Shown piece after piece: positions 47,620 through 58,265 of a stretch of 64,000 bases of DNA (position 1 is its first letter; every line of letters begins with the position of its first letter). The notes below the pieces were generated by a model. It was given only the letters and a program-made list of their open reading frames with translations, had not been told where the DNA came from and made no database searches. A program made the position numbers and the translations under genes. Source of the DNA: Reclinomonas americana ATCC 50394 (taxonomy: Eukaryota > Jakobida > Jakobea > Jakobida); the NCBI GenBank assembly GCA_048213135.1, contig PS015015.1, forward strand, positions 187,007 through 251,006, written 5' to 3'.

Positions 47620-49037
47620 TCATGGGGGTGCAGGCTGCCGCTCCACCACTTGCAACTTGGCTGCCTTACGTCGCAGTCGACGAGTCTGCAGATCGTCGTC
47701 ATCGTGATCCCCATCATCATCGTCGTCATCATCGTCATCGTCGTCCTCTAGCTCATCTCCATCATCGTCGGTGGCGCGCGGTCGATACTTGTGCGGAAGC
47801 CAGTGCGTGCTGCAGAACTGGTGTAAGACAACACAAAGCATGTCGCCCACATGGCGAGTGCCGCGACGCAACTCCTCGGCAAAGTTGGCAAACGCCTCAA
47901 AGTACGTCGACTCGGCCTCATCAGTCGACAGGCCAGTCAACGCGAATCCGTTCGCCTTGTCGGCCAGCGTCAGCACACGCCACACACTCTCCTTCTCCGT
48001 AATGTCCAGCGGCTGGTACGAGACCAACCCAAAGTCCTGGATCAACTCGATCAGGCGGTCAGACAGCTTGGCAAAGCGCTCCGACGCCTGCTGTCGCAGC
48101 AAGCTCGGTCGCAACGCCTCCAGCTCCAGCACCTCGGTGTAGTACTCTAGGCCGAGCTCTACGACACGACACGCGGTGAGATTCCGTATTGCCTATCCCC
48201 CACAAACGCTGCACACACACGCACCGAGCTCGCCCATGCTCTCCACGAGATCGATCTTGGAGAGCACATTGACATGCGGCAGCTCCACGTGCAGCATGGT
48301 CACCAGCGAAACGAGAGTCGCCGAGATGAACTTGGAGGCATCGGAGCAGTAGTGCGAGTCCACCAGATGCATGGCCACGAGCTGCGCACAGCAGCAACAC
48401 GGTCAAGGACCATCGACGATCGAGATAAGAGATGGCGACCGACCTGAAAATGCATCTCGCGACACAGCCGCTGCACGATCGCTCGCACCGTCTGGTGGTG
48501 CGTGTACAGCTCCACTTGCCCGGGACAGTCAAAGAGCACGTACGCGTCTGCACAGACCAATGTGTGAGACTGGCATGAGCTCGAGGGGAGTGCGAGGAGA
48601 CAAGTCCGCACCGGGAAATCGCTGCAGCTGCTCCTGCAGCCAGTCAAAGTTGGCCTCCAGGTACTCGATGGCATACACCAGGCCTGCCACGGAGCACAGA
48701 GTGTGAGAGCTCACCACATCGGACTCAGTCTCTCTCTCTCTCTCTCACACACACACACCGCCATTGGGTCCGAGATTGTAGGTGGCACACACGTCGGCCA
48801 CAGTCACCAACTCGCGCAAGTCAATGTCGCACTCGTACCTGTGGTGTGTGGCACGTGAGATGCACGACGGAGAGAGAGGAGGTGATGTCGAATGCGCAAC
48901 GGAAGTGAGTCGTTGGCCGGGTCCAAGTTGACCACGCACACGGGTCGCTTGAGGGCGCGCAGGAACTGTTGCATGCCTGCACAGTAGGTGGTCTTGCCGG
49001 AGCCTGGTGGCCCGATGACCACCTGCCCGAACGGCAT
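47620..49037 (-). CDS. GPN2: GPN-loop GTPase 2
   Basis: GPN-loop GTPase that helps assemble RNA polymerase II and III before nuclear import. The start at 49037 gives [20 protein letters not shown] with the P-loop GPPGSGKT. Next come [34 protein letters not shown] with the GPN motif in YNLGPNG (about 48780), [35 protein letters not shown] (switch II, G3), [33 protein letters not shown] (G4-like), EVLELEAL and the family C-terminus [17 protein letters not shown]. The protein ends with an extra acidic tail ([19 protein letters not shown]) and a basic patch. SDASKFIS and YQPLDI separate GPN2 from GPN1 and GPN3. It lies 56 bp upstream of GPC1 stop on the same strand and converges with the thioesterase (61 bp). 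Confidence 0.95.
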
Positions 49038-49093
49038 TCGCTCCTCTTTCAAAGACAAAAGACAAGTCCTCCAATGAGTCGTAATCTATAGTT

Positions 49094-49785
49094 TCACTGC
49101 GTTGACTCCTCCTCTGCCTCACTCCCTGACGAGTCTCCACCATCGTCATCCTCGCCACCGTCAGCTTCTCCCTCATCCTCGCCTCCTCCATCTGCCCCTG
49201 CGCGGGCAGAACCGGGTGAGGAGTGGGCGAGACGGGCACGACGTTTGGCGGCCTTCTCGGCTCGGAAGCGCGCAGCCACGGTGGCCAGGTCCGGCGAGCT
49301 TACGCTCTGTGATGGTCCAGGACCCGACGACTGGGCACTGGTGGCGGTGGTGCTGGGGTCGGAGCCGGCCGACGGGGCAGCGCCAGGCTCCGATGCAGGG
49401 TTCTCGCTCATCACCCAGTGCGTGTCCTTGAAAACCTCCGAGACGAAGCGCTCGCTGAGCTCCTTCAGCTTGTGCTCGTACTGCGCACTGAACTGTGGCG
49501 CACACACAGAAACAGGCAAGGGTCAACAAGGTTGCCTCCTCCTTCTCCCCGCTCCACCATGATCCCACGCACCTTCTCAATGTAGAACGTGGCGCCATTC
49601 CACACCGAGGCCGACAGAATCGCCACCAAGAGCACCAGATGCACGTAAAAGTGCTCAAACATGAACTTGACCGGCAGCGCGGTAATAAAGGTGAACGCCA
49701 GCTGCAGGCCTGCGCAAGAGACCGTCAGCCTTCACACCCCGTGCATCGCTTTCCTTTCAAGCTCTTGCCCCCCACCCCCCCCCCC

Positions 49786-49831
<46 letters not shown>

Positions 49832-51425
49832 GCGCGCGTCGCGCGACGACGACGACGTACGTACGGTACGGACGGACGGTACGGTCGGTTACGGGTTACG
49901 GGTACGGACGTACGTANNNNNNNNNNNNNNNNNNNNNNNNNNNNNNNNNNNNNNNNNNNNNNNNNNNNNNNNNNNNNNNNNNNNNNNGACGACGGACGGT
50001 AACGGTAACGGTAACGGTAACGGTAACGACGACGACGCGCGCGCGCGACGACGACGACGACGACCCCCCCCCTCTCTCTACTCTCTCTCCCCCCCCCCCC
50101 CCCCACCCCACCCACACACACACACACACACGCACCCACAAACATGATGAACTCTGAGCCGGGCTTGGCCACGCGACACAGCTTGGAGACGACGGCGTTG
50201 TAGGTGAGCATGTAGCGCAGCGACGTCATGATGCTGGCATCCTTCTTCAGCATGTCGCGGTCGACGTACTCGGTCTTCAGCAGATACGAGGTCTGCCAGT
50301 AGGCGTAGAACAGGAACATGCCCAGCATGTTCATCCCGTAGTTGTACTCGCAGTTGGCGTGGTTGTTGCACACGGCGTACTTTCCGTCCGACGGATACCA
50401 GCGCAAGCAAAAACAGACTGCACACGCAACAAACAACAGCGTCACGCACGGTGGTCACGAGAGGCAAAACATCAAAGGAGCACGCACCGACAGGTGGAAT
50501 GGAGTGAATAAAGACCGAGGTGACCTTGTCGACCGAGTGGAAGACGAGGGAGTTGCGCCACGTGGGAATGGCCCATAGCAGCGTGCCGTTCGAGATGGTG
50601 AACACGAGCTGGAAGAGCGCCGCACTTGTCGGATAGAAAACCAAGTAGACCACCAGCGCCATGTTCGCAAAGTAGCAAAAGTCGATCAGGAAGTAGTGAT
50701 CCTTGTTGGAGTGGTAGCTGAAGAAGCGCGTGATGACCAACTGCAAGCAGCACGAGGGCATGAATGAATGATTATATTGCGGAACTCGCTCACGCACTCA
50801 CTCACCAGCGGCATCCAGAACAAGTAATAGTACGGTGTGAGATGCGGAACGCGACCAGCCATGTACGCAAGCATGACTGTGTTCAACACGCCTATTTCCG
50901 GAGAGTGGGGTTCGTGAGACAAGTGGAAAACAACTCTCATTCTCTCTCCGCAAGCTGCCCTCACCCAAGTAGAACGCGATCTTGTCCCTGAGCTTGACAA
51001 CGACGGGATTCTGCAGGCCACGCAGCAACTTCTGCTCTCCACGCGCTCAGTCAATCGCGAGGCCAACACGAGTGCGAAGGAAAACACGCAACAAGTCTCC
51101 TCTTTTGCACCGCGTGCACCATGGCGGTCTTGCGCGCGGAGAAGAGCGATCGCAGTCGCGCCGCCTTGTTCTTGATTCGAGATCCGAGACTATCCAACGA
51201 CACATCGCTGTCTCACACGCATTGCCACTCAGTCTCTCTCTCACACACACAGACGCGCACACTCCTCTCCACACACAAACCCTTTGAGCTTCTCAAACAC
51301 ACTGAACGCGCTGTTGTCGATCTGTGCGCGACGTGATGAGTACACACGCACACACACACGCGCGTGTACACACACACCTCGCCAATGTCATAGTCGGCAT
51401 CGACCAGGTAGCCCGTGGCTGCCAT
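49094..51425 (-). CDS. GPC1: Glycerophosphocholine acyltransferase 1 (multispan, DUF2838 family)
   Basis: Membrane enzyme that acylates glycerophosphocholine to lyso-PC, known from yeast and plants and absent from animals. The start at 51425 gives MAATGYLVDADYDIGE, then a basic stretch (SRIKNKAARLRSLFSARK) and QNPVVVKLRDKIAFYLG. Membrane blocks follow: NTVMLAYMAGRVPHLTPYYY, RFFSYHSNKDHYFLIDFCYF, ANMALVVYLVFYPTSAALFQ, the signature TWRNSLVFHSVDKVTSVFIH, then NYGMNMLGMFLFYAYWQTSY, SLRYMLTYNAVVSKLCRVAK and HFYVHLVLLVAILSASVWNG. A long disordered acidic tail ends at 49094. An intron (about 49710-50140) holds a microsatellite, a 71-N gap and probable sequencing noise. It is divergent from the Kelch gene (95 bp). 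Confidence 0.92.
49843..50062. other. Probable pyrosequencing flow-order artefact around a gap
   Basis: Both sides of the 71-N gap (49917-49987) read as words made only of T, A, C, G in that cyclic order (tacgtacgg, tacgg, acgg, ttacggg; right side gtaacg repeated). This is what uninformative calls along a T-A-C-G flow cycle produce. The stretch sits next to (C)n and (CA)n tracts. It is unlikely to be genomic. Confidence 0.65.
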
Positions 51426-51520
51426 TCTCGCGATCGCCACTTGTCCGTCACACACAGCGAAGGAGGACGAGCTTCGTGTGTCCTCTCTCTCTCTCTCTCA
51501 GTCACTTTGGGGTTTGCATC

Positions 51521-52559
51521 ATGCGAGTGGCACTGCTGCTGCTGCTCGTGCTGGTGGTGGCCATCACCACCACTGCTGCTGCCAAACCCGGCAACAAGCA
51601 TGCAACTGCATCGTCTGCCTCGCTGGGTATGTGCGCTGCAGACAGACATGTCGAGCAAGCCATGACTCTCTCTCTTCCCTCACACACACGCATGCATGCA
51701 CACACAGTGTTCACCTGGCAGCATGTTGACGACGCCAATCAACACGTTTCACCGTCACTCATCGGGCGTCGCGTGGGTCATGTCAGTGCGGCGGCCACAT
51801 GCAATCGCAGTGTGTTTTGGTGGGGTGGTCGGACGTCGCCAGTGGCCTTTTCCGATTCGCTTGTGAGCAGCTCGTGGATGGAGTCGGGCGATATGGAGTC
51901 GATCAAGGAGCTGAGTGTGCGTGGCGACGTGCCCAGTGGTCGTATGGGTGCATCGATGGTCGCCGTGCGCGCGAACGAGGAATGCACGCAGCAGCGATTG
52001 CTGCTGTTTGGAGGGCGCGATAGTGTGTTCTCGGGCGCCCCGTTGGCGGAGGCGGTGGTCCACGAGTACTCGACTGGTGCGTCTGTGTGTGTGTCTGCGA
52101 GTGGGCTTTTGCCTCGCCTCATCCTGCTTCCTGCAAAAGAGTACGAAAGTTGGCAGACGCTGCCGAGCAATCGCCACTCGCCGTCGCCCCGCACCGGTCA
52201 CTGCTCGGTGCTGGTCGACAACTCGCTGATGTACATCATTGGTGGTTTCGATGGAACGCACCGACTCGCCGATGTGCACGTCTTCAACGCCGAGCGCAAG
52301 GAGTTTGTGCCGGTGCAGATTGGTGGCAGCGGTTCGCTGTCACCGCGCGAGGGCCACCGATGCGTGGCGATCGGCACCAACATTTACGTGGTGGGCGGCT
52401 CAGATGGCGATGTGTTCTTTGATGATGTGCACGTGTTGGACACGAGTTGCGTCGTTTGCATGATGGCACCACCACGACCCGATCGATGGTTCGCTGACGT
52501 GGCGCGACACAGAGACGCGCAAGTGGGCCAAGATGTCCACACGTGGCCAGTTTACTGCG
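51521..52559 (+). CDS. Secreted Kelch-repeat protein (3' end in gap)
   Basis: ATG 51521 begins a signal peptide (MRVALLLLLVLVVAITTTAA). After an intron at about 51628-51707 come successive Kelch-type blades: GRRVGHVSAAATCNRSVFWW then GGR, MGASMVAV with LLLFGGRDSVF, PRTGHCSVLVDNSLMYIIGG (about 52189) and REGHRCVAIGTNIYVVGGSD (about 52351), each ending in GG and followed by DVHVFN or DVHVLD. The protein is thus a beta-propeller in the secretory pathway or outside the cell. After DVHVLDT (about 52440) the frame that continues as a blade (LTWRDTETRKWAKMSTRGQF, about 52490-52555) differs from the open one without a clear intron between, so a base error or unseen exon is likely. A 20-N gap at 52560 ends the gene. 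Confidence 0.8.
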
Positions 52560-52632
52560 NNNNNNNNNNNNNNNNNNNNAGTCGTCTATCCGCTGACTTG
52601 GTGTTCTGACGCGCACACTTTTCTCTACACAG

Positions 52633-53985
52633 ACAAAGCTTCGCGACCGCCATGGAGCGCCTCCGTTCGGTCGAGAACCAGGTCACCGAGTTGTGTATGC
52701 GCTTGAGTGCCCTGGATGATGATTTGCAGGTTGCGTGTGCAGTGTGTTGCCGACGGTGTGTGCATGTGTGCGTTTGGCTCACTGGCTTGCGTGCGTACAG
52801 CGCATCGTGTCGAGTTTGGAGGAGTCGGAGAGGACCGAGGTGACCCTGATCTCGCGCAGCAAGTCCCAGAAGTCGGAGCTGGAGTCGATTGACCGCGAGT
52901 CAGAGGAGTCGCTGGCCGAGCGCAAGTCACTAGAGACGGAGCGCGATGAGGTGTATTCGAGGTTGCGCGCGGCCGTGCGAGAGCACCGCCCAGTGGTGCA
53001 GCGACTCAAGCGACTTCGCAAGGTCGGCAACTGTCGTTTCTCCTTCGTTTCTCCCCCCTGCTACTCACACTGCCCGACAGAAAACCGAAGAGGTCAACGA
53101 CAAACTGCGCCTGCTGGCCGACCTCGACCAGACGCTGAAGCATGCTCACGTACGTCTCTCATCAAACTGCGTGTCACTGCCACTTTGCCTGTGCGTAATG
53201 TCGCTTCCGATGCAGAACGTCGAGGAGCAGCTGCAGAAGCAGCAAGTGGNNNNNNNNNNNNNNNNNNNNNNNNNNNNNNNNNNNNNNNNNNNNNNNNNNN
53301 NNNNNNNNNNNNNTATCCGCGTCCAGCGCGATTCGCTGCTGGTGGAGCGCGAGCGCCTGCTGGAGCAGCTGACCAAGTGGATTCAGTTTGCGAATGCCGA
53401 CACGTGCACCGGCATTCTGTCGCACGCTGATTGGGTGAACGTGTTCAAGAGCGAGTCCGCGTCGCAGTGTCCGGGTGGACCGGCCAGTTCGAAAGTGGAC
53501 GACGTGGCTCGGTGCATCCAAGATGGCGAGTTCATCTCCGTCATGAAGCAAGTGGTGGACTTGGAGAATCAGGTCCGGGCGTTGCGGCAAAAGCTGAAGG
53601 AGCTGGATGCCGAGTTGCACGAGTACGTGCTGAAGACTACACCTGTGAAGACGGTGCGTCGCGAGGCTGTGAGAGAGATCGTGTGTACGCTGTGCTTAAT
53701 TCTCGCGGATTCTTGCAGCACGCGGAGGACGCACGCCGTGATTACGTGTCCCTGTTGTCGCAGCGTGATCAGTGAGTTGCCTCGCGTTGTGCTTCTTCTG
53801 TTTGCAGCTGTGGTTCTCACATATGTTTGGCGTCTCTCTCCAGTCTCAAGGAGCTGCAGGATGCAGTCCGCAACTTTGAGAAGCTGCGATGCGAATTCCT
53901 GCTGGCCGTGGAACACACTCGTACCGTCACCGGCACGCCTGCCCTCGAACCGTGCTCTGGCCCTGCTGCATCGTCGTCGGCATAA
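52633..53985 (+). CDS. Coiled-coil protein of unknown family (5' end uncertain)
   Basis: The first visible exon follows an ACACAG acceptor at 52632 and reads QSFATAMERLRSVENQVTEL; the ATG at 52652 could be the start if nothing upstream is lost in the gap. Long heptad-rich helices follow (RIVSSLEESERTEVTLISRS, SIDRESEESLAERKSLETER, EEVNDKLRLLADLDQTLKHA), then a 64-N gap (53250-53313), RDSLLVERERLLEQLTKWIQ, a non-coiled insert (NADTCTGILSHADWVNVFKS), more coiled coil (QVVDLENQVRALRQKLKELD) and NLKELQDAVRNFEKLRCEFL. The stop is at 53983-53985. No catalytic motif is seen. A centrosomal, ciliary or Golgi-tether type of role is possible but not supported beyond the coiled coil. The 80-bp convergent neighbour is HAP2. 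Confidence 0.7.
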
Positions 53986-54065
53986 CAAAATATCTCTGTA
54001 TCTTTTTTCTTTAATGCACAAGTGCGAACAACAATCATTAGTTACAGTTTATCGTGACAGCGTGC

Positions 54066-56745
54066 TCATATTCTGGGTGGCGAGGTGGCCTCACGGAGCG
54101 GCACTCGAGCCTCCTCCGGTGAGCTGAGCATGCGGGGTGTGGGTGGTGGCGACGACGATCGCGGTGGCGACTGCTGTGCTCGTCTCTGTCGCCGCTGTCG
54201 ACGCGGCTTCTTGGTGGGCGGCCGTCGTCGACATCTGCAGCATGCGAATGGCAGCCACACGTCACCGTCGTGGAAGAAGCACGTGTACACGAACAAGCCG
54301 AGGGCGCACACGGGCAGGAGTATGGTGGCCAGCATGAGTGGCGATATTCCGCCACCACTGCCCCCGGTGGCGCCTGCATCACTGCCACTGCCACTGGAGG
54401 CCAGTACGGCACACCACTGCACGATTACGGGGTACGAGGACTGCGCTTGGTATAGGAGACAAGTCAGTTGTCGTTCAGTCGCGGTGGCCTCCAAGCTCAC
54501 GCAACAGTCACCACGGAGGCGTAGCCGGGGTCGCACTCGCATGCCAACGTGGTGTTGGCTGCCGGGCGGGAGTGTGGCGCGGTGCAGTTTGCACGGATGC
54601 CGGTGGCGGCGGCTGCGGCTGAGTCGATGATCAAAGTGTCACTGTCGCTTCCGCTTCCGCTTGCTCCCCCCGTGTTGCCGCTGGTCGTGTTGGAGGTGAC
54701 TGCGCGTTGCACACACGAGTTCAGCGCCGCCTGTCGCACTTGATCGCCGGTGCACGACACTGTTGGTTCGCACAGGCCGCTCAGCGGGTTGTAGTAGTCA
54801 CGCGCTCCATTGTACTTGGCGACGCAGCCGACGGCAGTCGGTCGGCACGATGCCGTCGCGGAGTCGAATTGCTGGTCCATTGTGCACGCATCCTGGCAGT
54901 AGAGACGACCCTGAACAGTGACTACACGCCGAGGTGCGACGCAGGTGGTGCTGTTGGTGACCAGTGCCGACGCGGTCTCCTGGAACCAGCCCACAGTGGA
55001 GAAGTCGACGCGACCCGTGGCTGCGACCACACCGCGCTGTCTCACGGTGACTGCGCAGTATCCTGTGGCCTGCAGCACTTGCTGTGCTCGAGAAGAACGT
55101 GAGCAAGGAAAACTCTTGCGTCCACACACAATCGCAACAAGTGAACCTTCGCGGTGACTACAAACAAGAAGCGACGGGTGCTATTGGCTGCCACCGACTG
55201 CTCCACCGGTGGTGACACGTCGAGCGGCTGCACGTACACAGAAGTTGGAATGGAATATGCACGCCAGAGCACGCATAGAGCACGCACCGTGCAAGTGGAG
55301 TTGCGCTGCAGGCAGCAGTCAGAGACGGTCGTGGCAAATGCCGCGGCGGTGGTGCCGATGTTTGTGACATCGACCGCCACGAATGCATCTGTAGCACCGG
55401 CCACGAACGGTAGCAGGGAGGCAGCCGCGATGCTTGGTCGCCCGTCGACCTGACGCACACTGATCGACGAGGTGCTGAGCCGCAGAATCACGTCCACGCT
55501 CCCGACGGCGCACTTTACTGCCACTTGTCCATCCGAAGCCCTGTGTCGATATGTCGTGTGAGATCTTTCTGTTGTTGTAGAGAGCGAACCCATCTCTGGC
55601 AGAACGCACGTGGTGCTGTCGGTGCAGCCTGTGAGTGCCGCCCCACTGGCCAATGTTGCAGCTCGAAACGGCGAAAACTGATCGTAGAGTGAGGCATTGG
55701 GCAACTGGGTGGGATCCACGCTGGGCGCACGACAAGAGAACGCTGCCGACCAGGCGGCATCGTTCACGCCGATCTGGTTCTTGGCCGTGCCGATGCGCGA
55801 CTTGGGCACAAGGAACGACGACGAAACGTCCATGTCACGCACGAGCGTGTAATCAATGGCCACCTGTCGGAGGTCTTGTACTCGCTGCATGATGGCGTTG
55901 GCGGAGGCCTGTGTCGCGAGTTAGGCATTGCGATGTGGACAAACTGAGAGAGAGAGAGAGGCCAGGGGAGGGTCACACAACTGTTAGCACATTGCGCACC
56001 GAAGCCTCGCGCGTCGACTCGGTGAGTGTGGTGGAATACGATTGCGCGGTGCCACTCTGCGACGCAGTCACTGCGATGGAGTAACGCAGTGTCGGCGCCG
56101 ACAACTCGAACGCCAAGTACGTGGTGCTGTTCCGCGCGACATCGTACACGCTAATGTCGGTACCGTCGGAGTGGACACAGCACACCGACGCCGTCGGACA
56201 CGTGAACGACGATAAGGCGACTCGCTGTCGGCGTCGAGTGTAGGCATTACGCAGCGTGGTGGGTGGAGAACTCAGTCCGTACACTGTTGTTTGGACAAGG
56301 TCAAGGATTTCGAAGAAAAGAGGATCGAGCTTCCTCACTCACCGACGCTCCAGTCTTGAAGTGCAACAGTGACAGCAAGCGGCTCTGTCAACGACCACAT
56401 GGTGGCACCACCGGCGGCGTCCGGGATCAACTCGCCTGCGACACACACAATCAGTCGTGCGCACAGAAACGAGTCGTGCTCCGTCGGCGCTCACTTGGAT
56501 CCACGCTGAAGGAGAGAGTCGAGTCAGAGGCCGCGTTCAACGTCGCCGCCACGATCAGCGTGGGAGAGCAACCCGTGCTGCGTGTTGAAGATCGATGAGC
56601 AGATGCGAACGCGAACACAACAAACGCGCAGTCAGTCGCCGTACCTCCCGCTGGCACACGGCACGACTTGAAGCGATACGGCCTCGCCCAGTGTAGCCAC
56701 ACAGGCGAGAAGGATGATCACCGCTGCCGCAACCCGCAGGCGCAT
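54066..56745 (-). CDS. HAP2: HAP2/GCS1 gamete-fusion protein
   Basis: Class II-type membrane fusogen on gametes of many protists, plants and invertebrates. The start at 56745 encodes a signal peptide (MRLRVAAAVIILLACVATLG). The family's N-terminal region follows (STGCSPTLIVAATLNAASDS; TMWSLTEPLAVTV), with a CC pair (SFTCPTASVCCVHSDG) and TTYLAFELSAPTLRYSIAVT. The HAP2-GCS1 signature is at about 55815-55750: SSSFLVPKSRIGTAKNQIGV, where most members read (E/A)CNKIGV, so this Cys position differs. A domain III-like strand set follows (AFVAVDVTNIGTTAAAFATT; VDFSTVGWFQETASALV). Next is a Cys-rich stalk (about 54950-54510) ending in CECDPGYASV, one membrane span (LMLATILLPVCALGLFVYTC, about 54345) and a basic, Pro-rich cytosolic tail to 54066. 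The Cys-rich stalk is longer than I expect for the family. Confidence 0.82.
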
Positions 56746-56966
56746 CGCAGTTTTGGCGAGAACGGGTGAAAATGGGCAGGGCGCGAGCACCCTCTCCTGT
56801 ACTGTGCGTGAGAGAGAGAGAGAGAGAGTGCGTCGCATCGTCGCTCTGTGCGTGGTAGCTGTGCGTGTGTGCGTGTGAGAGAGAGAGGGTTGGTTGCTAT
56901 CCTCTGTTGATTGGGGAGAGCGTGTGCATTTGTGTGTGTGTGTGAGTTTGCGTGTGACTTGCCACC

Positions 56967-58131
56967 ATGGGCCAGTGCTGCGGTGCACGCGAACGACCGC
57001 GTGCGTCGTCGCACTCGGAGCCAGTGCAGCTGCCTCCGCGGTTTCCCTCAATGACTGATTTCGCCGCGGTGCCTGAGATACCCGGTGACGGCAATCGCCA
57101 GTCTCGCGGATCGCGACCCGCCGCCAAGCCCGGCTCCGTGCCGCCGCCCTCCGTGCCCGATTCGTTGCTCCGTCGACGATCGTCGGGAACTGCGGCGTCG
57201 GATGCCGCCGATCCAGAAATCACTGGCGACGGAGATGGGAGCACGTCGCAGCTCGACTCGGAGCACGCGTCGCAAAGCAGCCACCCATCGGCTGTGTCGC
57301 AGCGTATCCTCGGCGTGCCGCTCGCCGAGTCGCTCATCTGCGACTACTCTGTTCATCAGTTTTGTATCTTTTCCACCGTATGCATGCGTTGCTGGTGGTG
57401 GCTCATTGCTCCCGCGCGCGCGCGCAGTTCCATGTTTGCGGTCCCGCGATTCCCGCTGGCCATCCTTCGCGAGCTCCACGAGCGCAGTTGCGTGCGCAGT
57501 GTTCTCGTCGTCGAGGGAGCAGCAAGATGCTCACACACTTGCCACGCATTAGTGTTTGCCGATCCTCGCATGCCGTGGGTGCCGCCTGCGGGGCGTTCCG
57601 TCGAGCTGTCGGAGCTGCGCTCGTTGGTGAACTCGCTGCCGAACAGCGGCGACCGGTGTCTCTGGGGTCCCTTTATGGCAGCCTGCAACGACCAAATGCT
57701 GATCGACTTGCTCATAATCTGGCTGGTATGACTCTCCTCGTTGTTTATTTGTTGCATGCACTCACTCACTCACTCACGCGCATACGACGCACTGTGCACC
57801 AGAACGAGTTGCCGACGCCTTTGTTTGGCTCGTTGGAGCGGCTAGCCTGGGACCCGAACGGAGTTGAGCCGCCGTCGGATGCGGCTCTGGCACTATTCTT
57901 GCGAGAACAGCTGACGCCGCCGGCGCTGAGTATGCTGTGCCATCTTGCGCGTTGCGTGGCGTGTGTGTGTCTCCCCCCGCAGACCGCGTCTTGCTTGTCT
58001 CTCATCTCGTGGCGCAGATATCACATCGCTCGCCGCCCACTCGCGACTGCGCAGCCACCCTTCGCATCAGGCGGCCAGCGTCGCCGTCGCCGAGTGGTTT
58101 GTCGCCGTCACGCACACCGTCGCCTGCTTAA
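56967..58131 (+). CDS. Unidentified protein with a putative N-terminal lipidation signal
   Basis: ATG 56967 gives MGQCCGARERPRASSHSEPV. Gly2 followed by a Cys pair and basic residues is a plausible N-myristoylation and palmitoylation site, suggesting plasma-membrane attachment. About 100 disordered residues follow, then AVSQRILGVPLAESLICDYS. After an intron come MFAVPRFPLAILRELHERSC, MPWVPPAGRSVELSELRSLV, GDRCLWGPFMAACNDQMLID, NELPTPLFGSLERLAWDPNG and SDAALALFLREQLTPPAL. The last exon reads QISHRSPPTRDCAATLRIRR and a Ser/Pro-rich tail (SPSPSGLSPSRTPSPA) with a stop at 58129-58131. I cannot place the globular part in any family. Exon joins were chosen by phase and are only moderately sure. Confidence 0.55.
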
Positions 58132-58265
58132 CAGTCCCGCTCACCCTCTTCTCTCTGTGTGTGTGTGTGTGTGCGTCTTTTGCGCNNNNNNNNNNNNNNN
58201 NNNNNNNNNNNNNNNNNNNNNNNNNNNNNNNNNNNNNNNNNNNNNNNNNNNNNNNNNNNNNNNNN

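Noticed and set aside
49988-50030. (GGTAAC)n run looking like a telomeric or minisatellite repeat
   Set aside because: The base order follows the T-A-C-G flow cycle on both sides of a gap and the run lies inside a GPC1 intron, so sequencing noise is the better explanation.
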